DNA of 64,000 nucleotides from Typhlomys cinereus (taxonomy: Eukaryota; Chordata; Mammalia; Rodentia; Platacanthomyidae): NCBI GenBank assembly GCA_023101885.1, contig JALPQD010000822.1, positions 186,001 through 250,000 of the forward strand, in the 5' to 3' direction. Position numbers and translations under genes: made by a program. A model generated the notes under the pieces. That model ran no database searches. It saw nothing but the letters and a program-made list of their open reading frames with translations, and had not been told where the DNA came from. Below are positions 46,640-57,950 of the stretch, piece after piece (position 1 is the stretch's first letter; every line of letters starts with the position of its first letter).

Positions 46640-47100
46640 CTTGCCGAAACCTTGGACCAGAGTTGACATTTGCATGCAGTTAGTTTCCTCTTCATCCAGC
46701 AAGATTTGGCTCAACAATTTAATTACCTCAGAAACTGTACCTAATTATTAAGGTATCGTTCAAGGTCACAGCCTCACAATCATAGGATAATTATCTTTGC
46801 TGTATAAATCGCATCATTTTGATGAAATATAAAAATAACATTGCAAATAAACATCTAATTACATAGCAGGTTTGATATAATTATTATGTAAGTAATCTAT
46901 CCGAATATAAAATTACTGCTCAATGTGGTTATAATGATTGGCCTCACTACTGCCGAGGTTTTGCATAAGGTCTTGTATCTAGTAAAAAGAAACAACTCTG
47001 AAATAACACAGCGCTAAGGAGGAGAAGGTCTCCTTTCATTCCTGCTTGCTTTCTCAAGCTTTGTGTTTACCAAATAGGACCAGGCATCTTTTCATTAGAC
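46640..47100. other. AT-rich unique block, candidate conserved non-coding DNA
   Basis: Repeat-free sequence with AATTTAATTACCTC, CCTAATTATTAAGG, ATCATAGGATAATTATC and ATATAATTATTATG. No coding potential. Confidence 0.35.
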
Positions 47101-47109
47101 TGCAATTCA

Positions 47110-47759
47110 AGGTACTTGGGAAGCAGACAGAGAAGAGATAAAGAATCGCAAAGTAAAAGGAAAAAAAGAACAGAAAGGAAGACAAAAGCTCCCCCTGGTT
47201 CTCACAAGCTCCTGACAATTAAGAGGAAAAAAATGAAAGGAAGGAAAGGAAGGAGAGGGAAGAGAAATAAAGGGGAAAGGAGAGAAAGGGACAGAGAGGG
47301 GAGAGAAGGGGAGGGGAGGGGAGGGGCGGAGGGAAGAGAGCGCAGAGTCCACTCGCAGCAGGCAGGGCGGTGGCGGGTAGCGAGGCTCCAATACAAAACT
47401 GTTGCCAGTTTGCTCAGGATTTCAGGCTCCAAAAACATGTTTCCATTTTCACCTCAAGGGAGGGCAGATTCTCCCAAGATCAGATCTCTGTCAGAATTAT
47501 CACGAGGCAAAGTTCCAGCCAGCAAGCCAGCCACCCGTCCCCAGTCATGCACGCAGGGCTGAGCAGCCTCATTTAGCCCTGTGGAGACGCCGCCACATAC
47601 GGGTAAGGATCAGACTCCTAGAGGAGGAGACGCGCATCCTTTTCCTCGTGGACTTGCGCTTCCACAAAGTAGGAGTAGGACAGCTCCACACGAAGTGGCA
47701 CTTGTGCCCTTTTGGGCGTGTAAACAAAGCAAAAGGGGTGCATTCCTGCAGGTCGGCCT
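47110..47759. other. Purine-rich then unassigned sequence
   Basis: AAGGAAGGAAAGG/GAGGGGAGGGG tract at about 47140-47340, then unique-looking sequence to the next array. Confidence 0.5.
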
Positions 47760-48419
47760 CCCCTGTTCCTCCCCGTGCTCCTCCCATGCTCCTCCCCTTG
47801 CTCCTCCCCGTGCCCCTTGCTCCTCCCCTTGCTCCTCCCCTTGATCCTCCCCTTGCTCCTCCCCTTGATCCTCCCTGTGCTCCTCCCATGCTCCTCCCCT
47901 TGATCCTCCCCTTGCTCCTCCCCGTGCCCCTCCCCTTGCTCCTCCCCGTGCCCCTCCCCTTGATCCTCCCTGTGCTCCTCCCATGCTCCTCCCCTTGCTC
48001 CTCCCCGTGCTCCTCCCATGCTCCTCCCCTTGATCCTCCTCTTGCTCCTCCCCGATCCTCCCCCTGATCCTCCCCATGCTCCTCCCCATGCTCCTTCCCA
48101 TGCTCCTCCCCCTGATCCTCCCCATGCTCCTCCCCATGTTCCTCCCCCTGATCCTCCCCTTGCTCCTCCCCGTGCTCCTCCCCGTGCTCCTCCCCCTGAT
48201 CCTCCCCATGCTCCTCCCCCTGCTCCTCCCCGTGCTCCTCCCCGTGCTCCTCCCCGTGCTCCTCCCCCTGATCCTCCCCTTGCTCCTCCCCCTGATCCTC
48301 CCCTTGCTCCTCCCCCTGATCCTCCCCGTGCTCCTCCCCCTGATCCTCCCCGTGCTCCTCCCCCTGCTCCTCCCCGTGCTCCTCCCCGTGCTCCTCCCCG
48401 TGCTCCTCCCCGTGCTCCC
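47760..48419. repeat. 12-bp minisatellite, 0.66 kb
   Basis: The unit is GCTCCTCCCCRT, alternating with GATCCTCCCCYT. Since 12 is divisible by three, all frames stay open; the minus frame 48423-47569 gives a 284-residue Gly/Glu/His/Gln/Asp repeat followed by about 65 non-repetitive residues. No family recognised; treated as non-coding. Confidence 0.97.
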
Positions 48420-51400
48420 ACACGTCATCCTTCCCTGTGCTCCTTGACTTGCACTCATGTCTTTCTCCTCTTCCTTGTTCTCCCCGGCTGCTTCTGTTCT
48501 TGTGCCCTTGAATACAGCGTGCACCCCTCTTTCCTCACTGTGGACTCCGTGGCTTGTCTTCCTGCGCCTGTGTGCCGGCACCTGCGTACGGTCTGTGGCC
48601 CCACAGACGACCCTGCCCACATAAGACTAGATCAGCTTCAGGACAAGCAGCACGCAGAAAACAGGAGTGAGCTAGAGTTTGCTCAGAATAAGGAGGAGAG
48701 AAGGGATGAGACAGGAGAGGGATATGGACCAGCCAAGGGGACAGGTGAGGTGAAGCAACCGAGGGGGCCGAGGCGGACGTCCACTCCTCCCCCAGAGCTC
48801 TGGAGCCAGCAGGGCTCAGCCCCTGCTCGCCTCCTCTGGCCAGACACACAACTGACCGACACCGACTCTCGTCAGCTCCGGCTTCTTCCAGCTCGTCCTC
48901 CTCCCAGAGCCGCAGGAGAGACCCATCCCGCCTGGCCCTGTGCAGGGGCCTGTGGGTCTTCCGGCACCGTGGGACGAGGACGCTGAGCCCACAGGGGCCA
49001 CACCGTGCTCGTGTCCACTGCCCGTGGGGTCAGCCAGCACCCTGTCCACGCGCCAGCCTTCCTTCTTCCCTCGTCCCTCTCCCTGCTGCTAGGCCACAGC
49101 GGCCCGCACGAATCTTACTGCTAGAAGGTTTCAACCCAAAGAACACGTGAATGCCAGTCGCAGAGGGGCCTAAAGAGGGTCGCGCTCCAGAGACCAAGAA
49201 GGGAGGCCTCGGCCGGGAAGTCCTGCGGCGCAGGCCACCTGAGCCGTCTCAGAACCCTGAGGAGGCCCGTCTCGCCTGTCCTTGGCACCGACCACCTGCT
49301 TGCCCGCGCCGACTGCTCCACCCCTCCCTCCTTTAAAGCCTTCTCGCAGGAAACTATGGCGACAGGTCAGGGTTGGATCTCGAAGCGTTGTGACCTCCAC
49401 GCAGCAGAACACTCAGCCGCCGCGTCCGTCTTGTTCCCTGGACGGCACCATAAGTGCACGTCACGCTCTCCCTGCAAGCGGATTAGTGTTTGCAGTTCAT
49501 CGTCTGTAGGAGGCGAGCACTGTGACTGTTTCACTTCATGCCAGTCTGCGTTTCTGCCTCACATCTGTCCTCCAAACGCGCTCCACTCCTCTAGTTAACT
49601 CAGCAACAATCTAGCGATATTGCTCAAAGCAATCTGTTGCCGGGGAGGACTTCAGTACTGCTCACAGTTCATCCTCTATGGTCTTTTCTGGAACATTCTA
49701 GAAGATCCCCAGATACCACCTGACATTATGCATCTTCCTCCTACTTCACTTCCGATTCCTTTTCGATGTTTCTGCCCAGTTGCCATGGCCCTGTCTTCCC
49801 AGCTTCTTCTTCTAGCAAAAGGACAGATAAAGATAATATTGACTAAAATGGGAATGAACTAGAAGATTACAGGCCAACATGGAGAAAAAAGCAATAATTT
49901 TGTTGGAATCACGTTTGGTTAGGGATGCTTCCAGAAACCCAGGTCTAAGTGATGAAAGATTGGTAGGATATGTCTAGAACTTTAGGATAGTGCTGTGAAT
50001 AAGCGCTAGGGAATGAAAGAGCCAGCAAGATGAGACCTGGACACCAAGTTTCTGAGAGCACGGGGACCTCCGAGGAGGACCTCCAAGGACGGCGGGGAGG
50101 ACCAGCCAGAGGGAGAGGAGGGCTGAGAGGGTGGAGGCAGCTTCAGGGTGAGCCACCCTGAACTGACTTGGAGGACCTTGGCTGACCATTGTCCAGATTG
50201 CTTTTCAACGCCGACATGGAGCAAGTCTCCTAACAAAATGGCTGTCAGGGGAGAGGTCGCCATAGACGCAAAGCTGGGAGACAGGTGGAAGGCTGTGGCG
50301 AAGAGGAGCCAGTCGGTAGCCAGAGCTCCGAGCTGGGCACACCGGTGAGGACCACCGTCCCGGAGAGAAGCTGGCTGCTGCAGGCGGTGTTATCAACAGG
50401 GAGGCTGGAGTCCATTAAATGGGCTCTATTTATAGAGTTATCTGATCTGGAGACGGGCGAAGGAGGGTCCCAGTGAGTAAAGCTCACATGGACGCAAGGG
50501 AGGGCTTCAAGAACAGCAGCTGTGTCGGCACAAAGGCCCCGCAGGGCCTCCCTCTGCTGGGCTTAGAGAACCGGCAAGCGAAGCTTCTCGTGGTCAGAGG
50601 CACCAACGCCACCCACGGTGTCTTGAACCTGAGAGAGCGAGGGGCTCACACAGGCTTGGGAGGGGGTCGGAGGTCCGAGATAAGTCCTGCTCATTCCAAG
50701 TACCCAGCTTCCCTCTGCACGTGAAATCACACTGAAAGATCAAAATGTCCCCAGGCGGCACCATATGCAAAAGTCAACGGGGAAGTGACATGAATGTCCG
50801 CCATTCAAGGAACAGGCACGAGGTGGTCTTCCAGGGAGTTGGCACACTCTTCAGCCGTCCAAGGAAGAGGGGCCGACAGCTGCAGTGCGTGGACCGCGGA
50901 ATCACAGACACCTGACAGGCACCGTGTAAGAGCCGTCCGATGGTCGAATCCACAGACATGAAAGGCAGATGGGTACTTCCTGGGGGCAGCGGAGAGGGGA
51001 CCTGGGGACCTGCTGAAAGCCTTCAGGGCACCCTCTTGGAACTACAGACAAGTGGTGATCATGAAATCCTGGGAATGCCAAGAGCCTCGGGTGTGTTAAA
51101 ATGGTGGATTTTCTGTTACAAGATCTTCTTTCAATTTTCAAGAAATTCCTTTTAGGAGTAAATAGTCATAAAATGTAACCAAAAAAGGACATTGAAAAGA
51201 AGGGGAAATTCCTGTCTTTGCATTAATGTCAGTTACATTTGGCCAGGGAGACAGCTTCTTAAACTGCCTTATACAAATAAGCTTGGGTTTTTTCCACACC
51301 TACGAGCCCCCCCCCTTTCTCCCCATGAGCCTAGCAACACATTTGCCCTGACTTGGGAGAATCTGCACCCAGGATCTTTGTAAGACTTTGGGAGAATGAG

Positions 51401-52175
51401 CCCCCAAACCATAAATGCACCTGCCCCCTCCATCTCTTTAAACCTTTCCTGCTGAGGGGTGGGATATGGGCTGTCCAAACATGGGCTTTCCTTCTACACA
51501 GGAGCAATGGTCAAAGCCAACGCCACTGGCCACAGAAATATCCTCTGCTGAAGAGATGTTCTCAGGCGCCGGCACAGCCACAACGACATGTGCTCTGTGC
51601 TTCTCGACGGTTTTCTTCCGCCTGCACTTCTTGCTCATCTCAGCGCAGAAGAGCCTCCCTGTTCCAAGCACTGTGTCAGGACTGTCCCCTCCTCTAGGGA
51701 CGACATCAGTGACTAAGTGGTGCGCAGCTGCTCCCGGGAGCATCACAGGAGTTAGAGCAACCACGCAGAAGGAACCCAGGGGAGAAGGCTGCTCTGGGCC
51801 CCTCTTCCCTTCCTCCCTTCTCCCTGGGTCCCTCAGCCTGGCCGCAATGGATTCAGGAGGTTTGCTCTAGTAGATCTACGCTTAGTACCCCTCCAACTAG
51901 AGCATCTCCCCAAAACATCCACACGGCTCGCTCCTTTGGCGCGTCACTTGCCTTTGTATGACTTTCAGCCTTATTCCCATGTGTCCAGCCAGTTACATGT
52001 CCTGCTGCCATCCTGGTCTTGCTGGTTGCTGAATGACCAGGGGCCACTGCTATGTGGGACAGGGATTGAAACGTTACATGTCTGCAAGGTGCAGAACAGA
52101 CCCAGAACATGGTGGGTGTTTGGCGGATATCTGTTAAGTGAATGATCAGATCAGTTTGTGGTTAAATAAAGAGTC
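48420..52175. other. Unassigned sequence
   Basis: About 3.8 kb of unique-looking DNA, GC-rich on the left (48500-49500) and AT-richer after 49560. Frames of up to 134 residues (51466-51870) show no recognisable domain. A distant exon cannot be excluded by eye. Confidence 0.35.
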
Positions 52176-52868
52176 TGGGACATAATAGCTCAGCGGCAGG
52201 GTGCACACAGCACTGGGGTACAGGAGGTTAGCAGCACAGAGCATGAGGGACAGTAGCCAAGCAGCGGAGTGCTCGTGCAGCACTGCGGAAGAGCAGCCTA
52301 GCACTGAGCACACATGCAGCACTGGGTAGAGTTACTGAGCGGTAGAGTGACATGCAGCACTGGGTAGTTACTAAGCAGTGGAGCACATGCAGCACTGGGT
52401 AGTTACTGAGCGGTAGAGTGACATGCAGCACTGGGCATTTACTAAGCAGTGGAGTGACATGCAGCACTGGGTAGTTACTAAGCAGTAGAGTGACATGCAA
52501 CATTGGGCAGTTACTAAGCAGTGGAGCACATGCAGCACTGGGTAGTTACTAAGCAGTAGAGTGACATGCAGCACTGGGCAGTTACTAAGCAGTGGAGTGA
52601 CATGCAGCACTGGGTAGTTACTAAGCAGTAGAGTGACATGCAGCACTGGGTAGTTACTAAGTGGTGGAGTGACATGCAGCACTGGGTAGTTACTAAGCAG
52701 TAGAGTGACATGTAGCACTGGGCAGTTACTAAGCAGTGGAGTGACATGCAGCATTGGGTAGTTAGTAAGCAGTAGAGTGACATGCAGCACTGGCAGTTAC
52801 TAAGCAGTGGAGCACATGCAGCACTGGGCAGTTACTAAGCAGTGCAGCACATGCAGCACTGGGTAGAG
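52176..52868 (+). repeat. 34-36-bp minisatellite derived from an ID-like SINE head
   Basis: Begins with an ID-like head (CATAATAGCTCAGCGGCAGG, then TGCACACAGCACTGGGGTAC). The following units contain GTTACTGAGCGGTAGAGTGA or GTTACTAAGCAGTRGAG, then CATGCAGCACTGGGTA, so every unit repeats the A-box region. About 19 copies, more regular toward the right. Confidence 0.9.
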
Positions 52869-53475
52869 GAGATCACAGTAGAGGTCACCATAATGCACAT
52901 GTAACATGTATGAAACTTTAGGTTCAAAACTTGTTCAACAAATAGCGGCAGAAAAACAGCGGTTTGAATGTGAGCACTGTTATGAGGCACTCAGCCAGGA
53001 ATCATGTCAGAGGACCGCGCCAGAGAGGTGGGTCAGAGGGATGTGTCAGAGAGACGTGTCAGAGGGACGTGTCAGAGGGACATGACAACAGAAACAACTC
53101 AATGAAAATGAAGCATCAAGTCAGCGGTCATTCATGTTTTCAAATTGATGTTTACACAATGGGGTCTTTCAGTAACAAAATCAATACATGCAAAGCGCAG
53201 ACTAACTGAGCCACAGACGTCAACTCCAATCTGCACAGTCCTGTGGAGGGACCAATCTGTGGGGACGTGCCAGTGGCCTCCATCATCCACACCTGGCCGT
53301 CTCAGGGTCGGGATGTCTCCACTGGCATCGGTCTGTAAGTGCCAGCTGAGGACGGCTGGCAACAGAGAAGCCCACTCGCTTACTCAGCACCACTTGCTCC
53401 TGGCAGTTTCTCTGCTTCCTAAGGACAGACATCTCCACCTGCCTCCCAGCTTCATGGAGCTCAGACATGCATAAG
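52869..53475. other. Unassigned, with 14-bp repeat
   Basis: A short array with unit GGGACGTGTCAGAG lies at 53003-53088. The rest is unique-looking. Confidence 0.6.
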
Positions 53476-53635
53476 GTGTCATTGCCTGCCTGTGAGGTCA
53501 TCGCTGGCTTTGCAATGTCATCACCTGCCTTGTGAGGTCATCGCCTGCCTTGTGATGTCATCGCCTGTCTTGTGATGTCATCACCTGCCTTGTGATGTCA
53601 TCGCCTGCCTTGTGATGTCATCGCCTGCCTTCTGT
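53476..53635 (+). repeat. 20-bp tandem repeat, 8 copies
   Basis: The unit is TGATGTCATCGCCTGCCTTG, with TGAGGTCATC variants toward the left. Each copy holds TGATGTCA, one base from the cAMP-response element TGACGTCA. Confidence 0.95.
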
Positions 53636-54850
53636 CCTCCTCGCTAGCTAAGCCATTTGCAAATCTTCATACTGAAGGAGCCAAGCCCCTTGGACAGAAT
53701 CCACAGCAATCGTGCCCTTGGTGACCATTACTATATGGAGCTCCGAGTTAGTAACAAAGATCAGACCTGTTGGAGAATCGATGTCTAGCACCCACTTATC
53801 GAAGTCGAAACTGTCAGAAATGGGGAAGTTAGAGACACTCGGCATCATGACGTGAGCACCGCATAATGGAGAACAAGCAGCCTGCTCCCGGGTCCCTCCC
53901 CTCCCAGAGCCGGGGGACGCCACTGCCCAGACGCGCCAGCAGAGCATCTCCCGGGGAGGCGAGGGAGGGCGCGCATCCCTACTGAGCACTGGTCCTTCCA
54001 TCCAGTCCTTTGTCCCGGAGCACCACACCCAGCCTCGACCCCCCCTCACTTCAACGCTGTCACACGGGCTCCTGCTACAGCCCTCGAGGACCATGGACCG
54101 CCACAGCTGCTGCCGTCACTCCGTCTTCCTGATACCTGTGGAACAGGGTGCAGTGCGCATCTCCCCAGTGACCATTCCATGAAGTGCGGACCTACGAGAA
54201 CATTTCCCTCCTCACAAGCCTAAGCCAGGGAGTGTGTGTGTCAGGTGGCACCAGTGGACATCACAACTGAGTTCCAGGAGCCTGAGGAGTTCCAGGAACC
54301 TCCAGGGCCACTGGAGACTTGTGGAGTCTACGCAAGCTGCACCTTCTCCCAGCAAGGTTCCGTGGCTTTGGAGTGAACTCAACCCAACAAACATGTTAAT
54401 CTCCAAGTGTCTGCTTTCGCCATTACAGCTGGTTACAGGAGGGGCACGGGCGCGTTGAGAAAGTCCCAAAGGCCTCCGGAGACGTCATGTCCACACTAGG
54501 TCCAAAGTACCTGAGCTGCAGAAAGAGTTCCAGCCAGAGGCAGCAACATACAGGGACACACAGAGGTGAGGAGAAGCAAGAAGAGACGAAGAGACAAGCA
54601 GATGAGAGGCAGGATGCGGACGAGACGGGGATTGTGGGTGGAAAGAAACACAAGAGAAACGTGCAACAGAGATCTTTAAAAAATCATAAGATAGAAGGAA
54701 GAGCCGCCTGTCCGCACAGGGTCACAGCGCTTGTAGGCAGGCTACGCCACGACACACACGGACAGATGGTGGGGTGAAGGGTCGGTACGAGATGGGTTGA
54801 TGACATCTGGGTCTAGCCTTGAAGGTGGAGAGCTAAATAGAGGCTGCGCA
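53636..54850. other. Unassigned sequence
   Basis: No gene or repeat recognised; the 148-residue minus frame 54094-53648 lacks known motifs. Confidence 0.4.
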
Positions 54851-54918
54851 GGGAGGAGGCCGCCCAGGAGGGAGGAGGCCGCCCAGGAGGGAGGAGGCCG
54901 CCCAGGAGGGAGGAGGTC
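54851..54918 (+). repeat. 19-bp tandem repeat, 3.5 copies
   Basis: GGGAGGAGGCCGCCCAGGA begins at 54851, 54870 and 54889, then degenerates. Confidence 0.95.
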
Positions 54919-55640
54919 ACCGAGGGAAAGTATTTTTCTCATGCGAAAGCAAAGGACAGGGCCACAGCTGGGAAGAAACAGACTTGGTCAACTGAAGTAT
55001 CTGAGTCACTCAGGCTGACCCCCAAAGGTGAATTCTCAACTGGGGCTCTGCATCGATGGCACGGTTTTGAGTTAGAAAGATACAAACCAAGGTCGGGATT
55101 TTTCTCTTGGTTTTGTAAAACCTGAAGGCGATTCGTGACATCTGAGCCGAGAGTATTTCAGAGGCAACAGCGGCAAGTACCTGTGGTGACCGGAATCAGC
55201 ATTAGATCCGGGTTCTCGGTGTCCCGCCCTGACGGGGTGATGGGCGGGGAGGTTGGGGTTTTTCCGGGAAGCCTGAAATGGATTCAACCACACAGCCTTG
55301 CTCACACGGGCAGCGTCTTGCAATCAAGAACCAGCAACGATCTCATTCTGAGGTGAGAACCAGAGATCGGGACTGACGCACAACGCTAAGCAGCGATGGG
55401 AGGACAGCTTGCTCCTAGAACGTCGCCTACAGCGTGAGCTACAGGCCAGGGAGTGAGATGAACTTGAAACCATCCTGGAGAAATAAACATCCAGGACGAC
55501 TCGAGAGAAATCACTGGCGGGCAGGGAGGGGCGGGTGCTCACGCGTCCAATGCCGCAAAGGAAGTCAAGGTCATCCTCTCCCCACACTGCAGCCTCCTGC
55601 GGTGTAGAACATGTTTAGTATTTTCTACAGACGACAACTC
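54919..55640. other. Unassigned sequence
   Basis: No gene or repeat recognised. Confidence 0.4.
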
Positions 55641-56040
55641 TGCCCCCAATGAGATGGAAGCTGAGGAGGATTTTTTTTCTCTACCCAATTCCGGCCAAAA
55701 TGGTAAATAGGCCCATTTCCTCTACTAGCTTCTGCTCCTGTTTTACTTTGCTCAATGAAGTGTAGACAGTAGAGATGAGATTCCGGTTACAGTAACAGAA
55801 CAAATTTTTAGGAGAAAAAAGTGTACATAGCACCTCAATATTCAAAAATGCTCGTGTTAATACATGAGAGGCAAATGACTCATAAACATATTGATATCTT
55901 TCATTAAAAATATTGAAATAATGCATTCTGATGAAAACCTCCGTTTGCATTTCTACTTTCGTCTGCAATTATTTTGACTTCTGCAACAGTTACTCGACTG
56001 TTTTGCAAATGACCTCAGGACAGTAGCAAACGGCGGTGGG
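55641..56040. other. AT-rich unique block, candidate conserved non-coding DNA
   Basis: Repeat-free, with ATGATTTCATTAAAAATATTG-like and TAATGCATTCTGATG motifs and a GCAATTATTTTGAC site. The 95-residue minus frame shows no domain. Confidence 0.35.
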
Positions 56041-56640
56041 TGCGTAACTTCTCCCCTCAGGGTCTCAGACGATTCTTCCATCAGGTCCATCCAGAGATTC
56101 GAGGAAAACGAGTTGGACGCTGGACATCAGAAGGAAGTGCAGAGATGCGGCGTGTCTGGAACTCAAGACGGCGCATGCGCGTGTGCTGTTGCTGCTTGAG
56201 GGACCGACAGGCTGTGCTGGGTCACAGGCTGGGTTTGCTTTGCTGCTGGCAGCAACAGACCAGGACGAAGGTACAAACATACGCTCGCACACATGCACAC
56301 ATGAGATGGCTCATGGAATGTGATGTGAGTGGGTCACAAGCCTAGTTCCAACAAGTACCTTTACGGTGGGTTAGAGTTACAGGGTTACCAGAAGTTCAGA
56401 TGACGACCACTCCCCAGGCTCATGTCTAAGCTGATCTGTCCCTGCAGCCTGCCCCGCACCCTGCTAACACTTGTGTGAGGGACGCAAGGCCCAGGCCACA
56501 CGCCCTGGGCCCCAGAAATAGCCCACCTCCCGTCGTTCCACAGTGAGGGGAACAGCACTGGACTCCAGACAAGCCCCCTACAACCTGGGGACCCTTGTCC
56601 CACACCATGTCACCAATTCACCCTTACAACTTTGTGAGAT
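56041..56640. other. Unassigned sequence
   Basis: No gene or repeat recognised before the L1. Confidence 0.4.
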
Positions 56641-57147
56641 TTAAAATCATCCAGTCTCCTGCCTCTTCCAGGAACTCATGTTAGTGGAGTTAAAACAAAT
56701 CAAAAGCAACTTAACTCAAAATGCCCAGGTCCCAAAAAATGTAAGCATACGAAAAGTACAAGAAACCAGGATGATATAGCTCCCCACAAAATCCCATTTA
56801 TAAAACCACACAAAAACATTCCCTGAGGAGAAGACTTAGATGAACTGCAAGACGCAGAACTCAAAAGATCAGTTAGAGCATGTACATGGTCACAGAATAC
56901 AGACAGGACAGATTAACCTGCATGAACTGGAGAGGGTGGAAGGAATAGATGGAAGTGCAAGCAAACAGCAGAAGGATACGAGACAAGAGGAAGGCGATTC
57001 AGGAGACACAAATGGAGACAGAAATACTAAAAAATACAGAACGAAGTAGAGCTGCAAATGACAAAGTCAAGTATTCAGGCGAAAGTCTCAACAACAGAAT
57101 GGATCACTCGGAGACAGAATAGCAAAGCTCAAAGACAAGGCAGAAGA

Positions 57148-57950
57148 GGGCTGGACAGATGGCTCAGGGGTTAAGATTCTGTCCTACAAGCAGAAGATCC
57201 TGAGTTCGGATCCCAGTTCCCATGGAAAAGTGCAGAAATGGTGGTGGCCTGCACTTCCCAGCCTGTTGTAGTTCCCTGCATGGCTGCTGATAAATGAGCA
57301 TCCACAGGCTTAAGGGAACGAGGAGTTTATTTTCTTACTGATAGTCCAGTTACAGTCTGTAGTCCAGCTTGACAGAGAGCATGCACCAACACTAGGCCAA
57401 GGGAACTGGCCACACCACCTCTACATAATGGCTGAGAGAGGGACAACCCTTACTTGCCAGACCAGCATGTCTGGCCAAGTGTGCACAAGGATGCCAACTT
57501 TCCCAATCAGCTCTCTGTATTTTATTCCAGGGCTTAGTCCCACCCACCATGGGCAAGGCCTTCCCCATTAGCTAGACAATCTCCTGCAGGTTTGCTCTGG
57601 GCTCAACTTAACTACCAGTTCTCTATAAATGTGTCCAGAGCTTAAACCCTCAACTGTCAAGTTAACACCTGTGCCTAACTATGACATGGCCCTAGTGAGC
57701 AGAGCCTGGGAAATCCCAGAATAAAGCAAGAAGGAGGTAGAAGCAATCCAGGATGATTCCTGAAGTCACCCTTGGTCCTCTGCAGGGACACACAGTGCCT
57801 TCTGACACACACACACACACACACACACACGCACGCACGCACGCACGCACACATGCACGCACACACACACACACACGCACACACACGCACACGCACACGC
57901 ACACACACACGCACACACACACGCACACACACGCATAAATAACTAAAATT
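57148..57950 (+). mobile_element. B2-like SINE inserted in the L1, split by an LTR
   Basis: The head GGGCTGGACAGATGGCTCAG to GGTGGCCTGCACTTCCCAGCC (57148-57263) continues after the LTR as GAGCAGAGCCTGGGAAATCC to a CA/CG tract and ATAAATAACTAAAA tail (57687-57950). Flanks AGGCAGAAGA and AGGTAGAGGA are likely target duplications in L1 sequence. Confidence 0.85.
57264..57686 (-). mobile_element. Solo LTR (family L-A), minus, inside the SINE
   Basis: 423 bp, plus strand TGTTGTAGTTCCCTGCATGG to CCTAACTATGACA. Flanks CAGCC and TGGCC agree at three of five bases. Its position within the SINE sets the order L1, then SINE, then LTR. Confidence 0.88.

Noticed and set aside
11195..57260. tRNA genes at A-box/B-box matches
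   Set aside because: All matches are SINE heads followed by SINE bodies and A-rich tails, several with target duplications.
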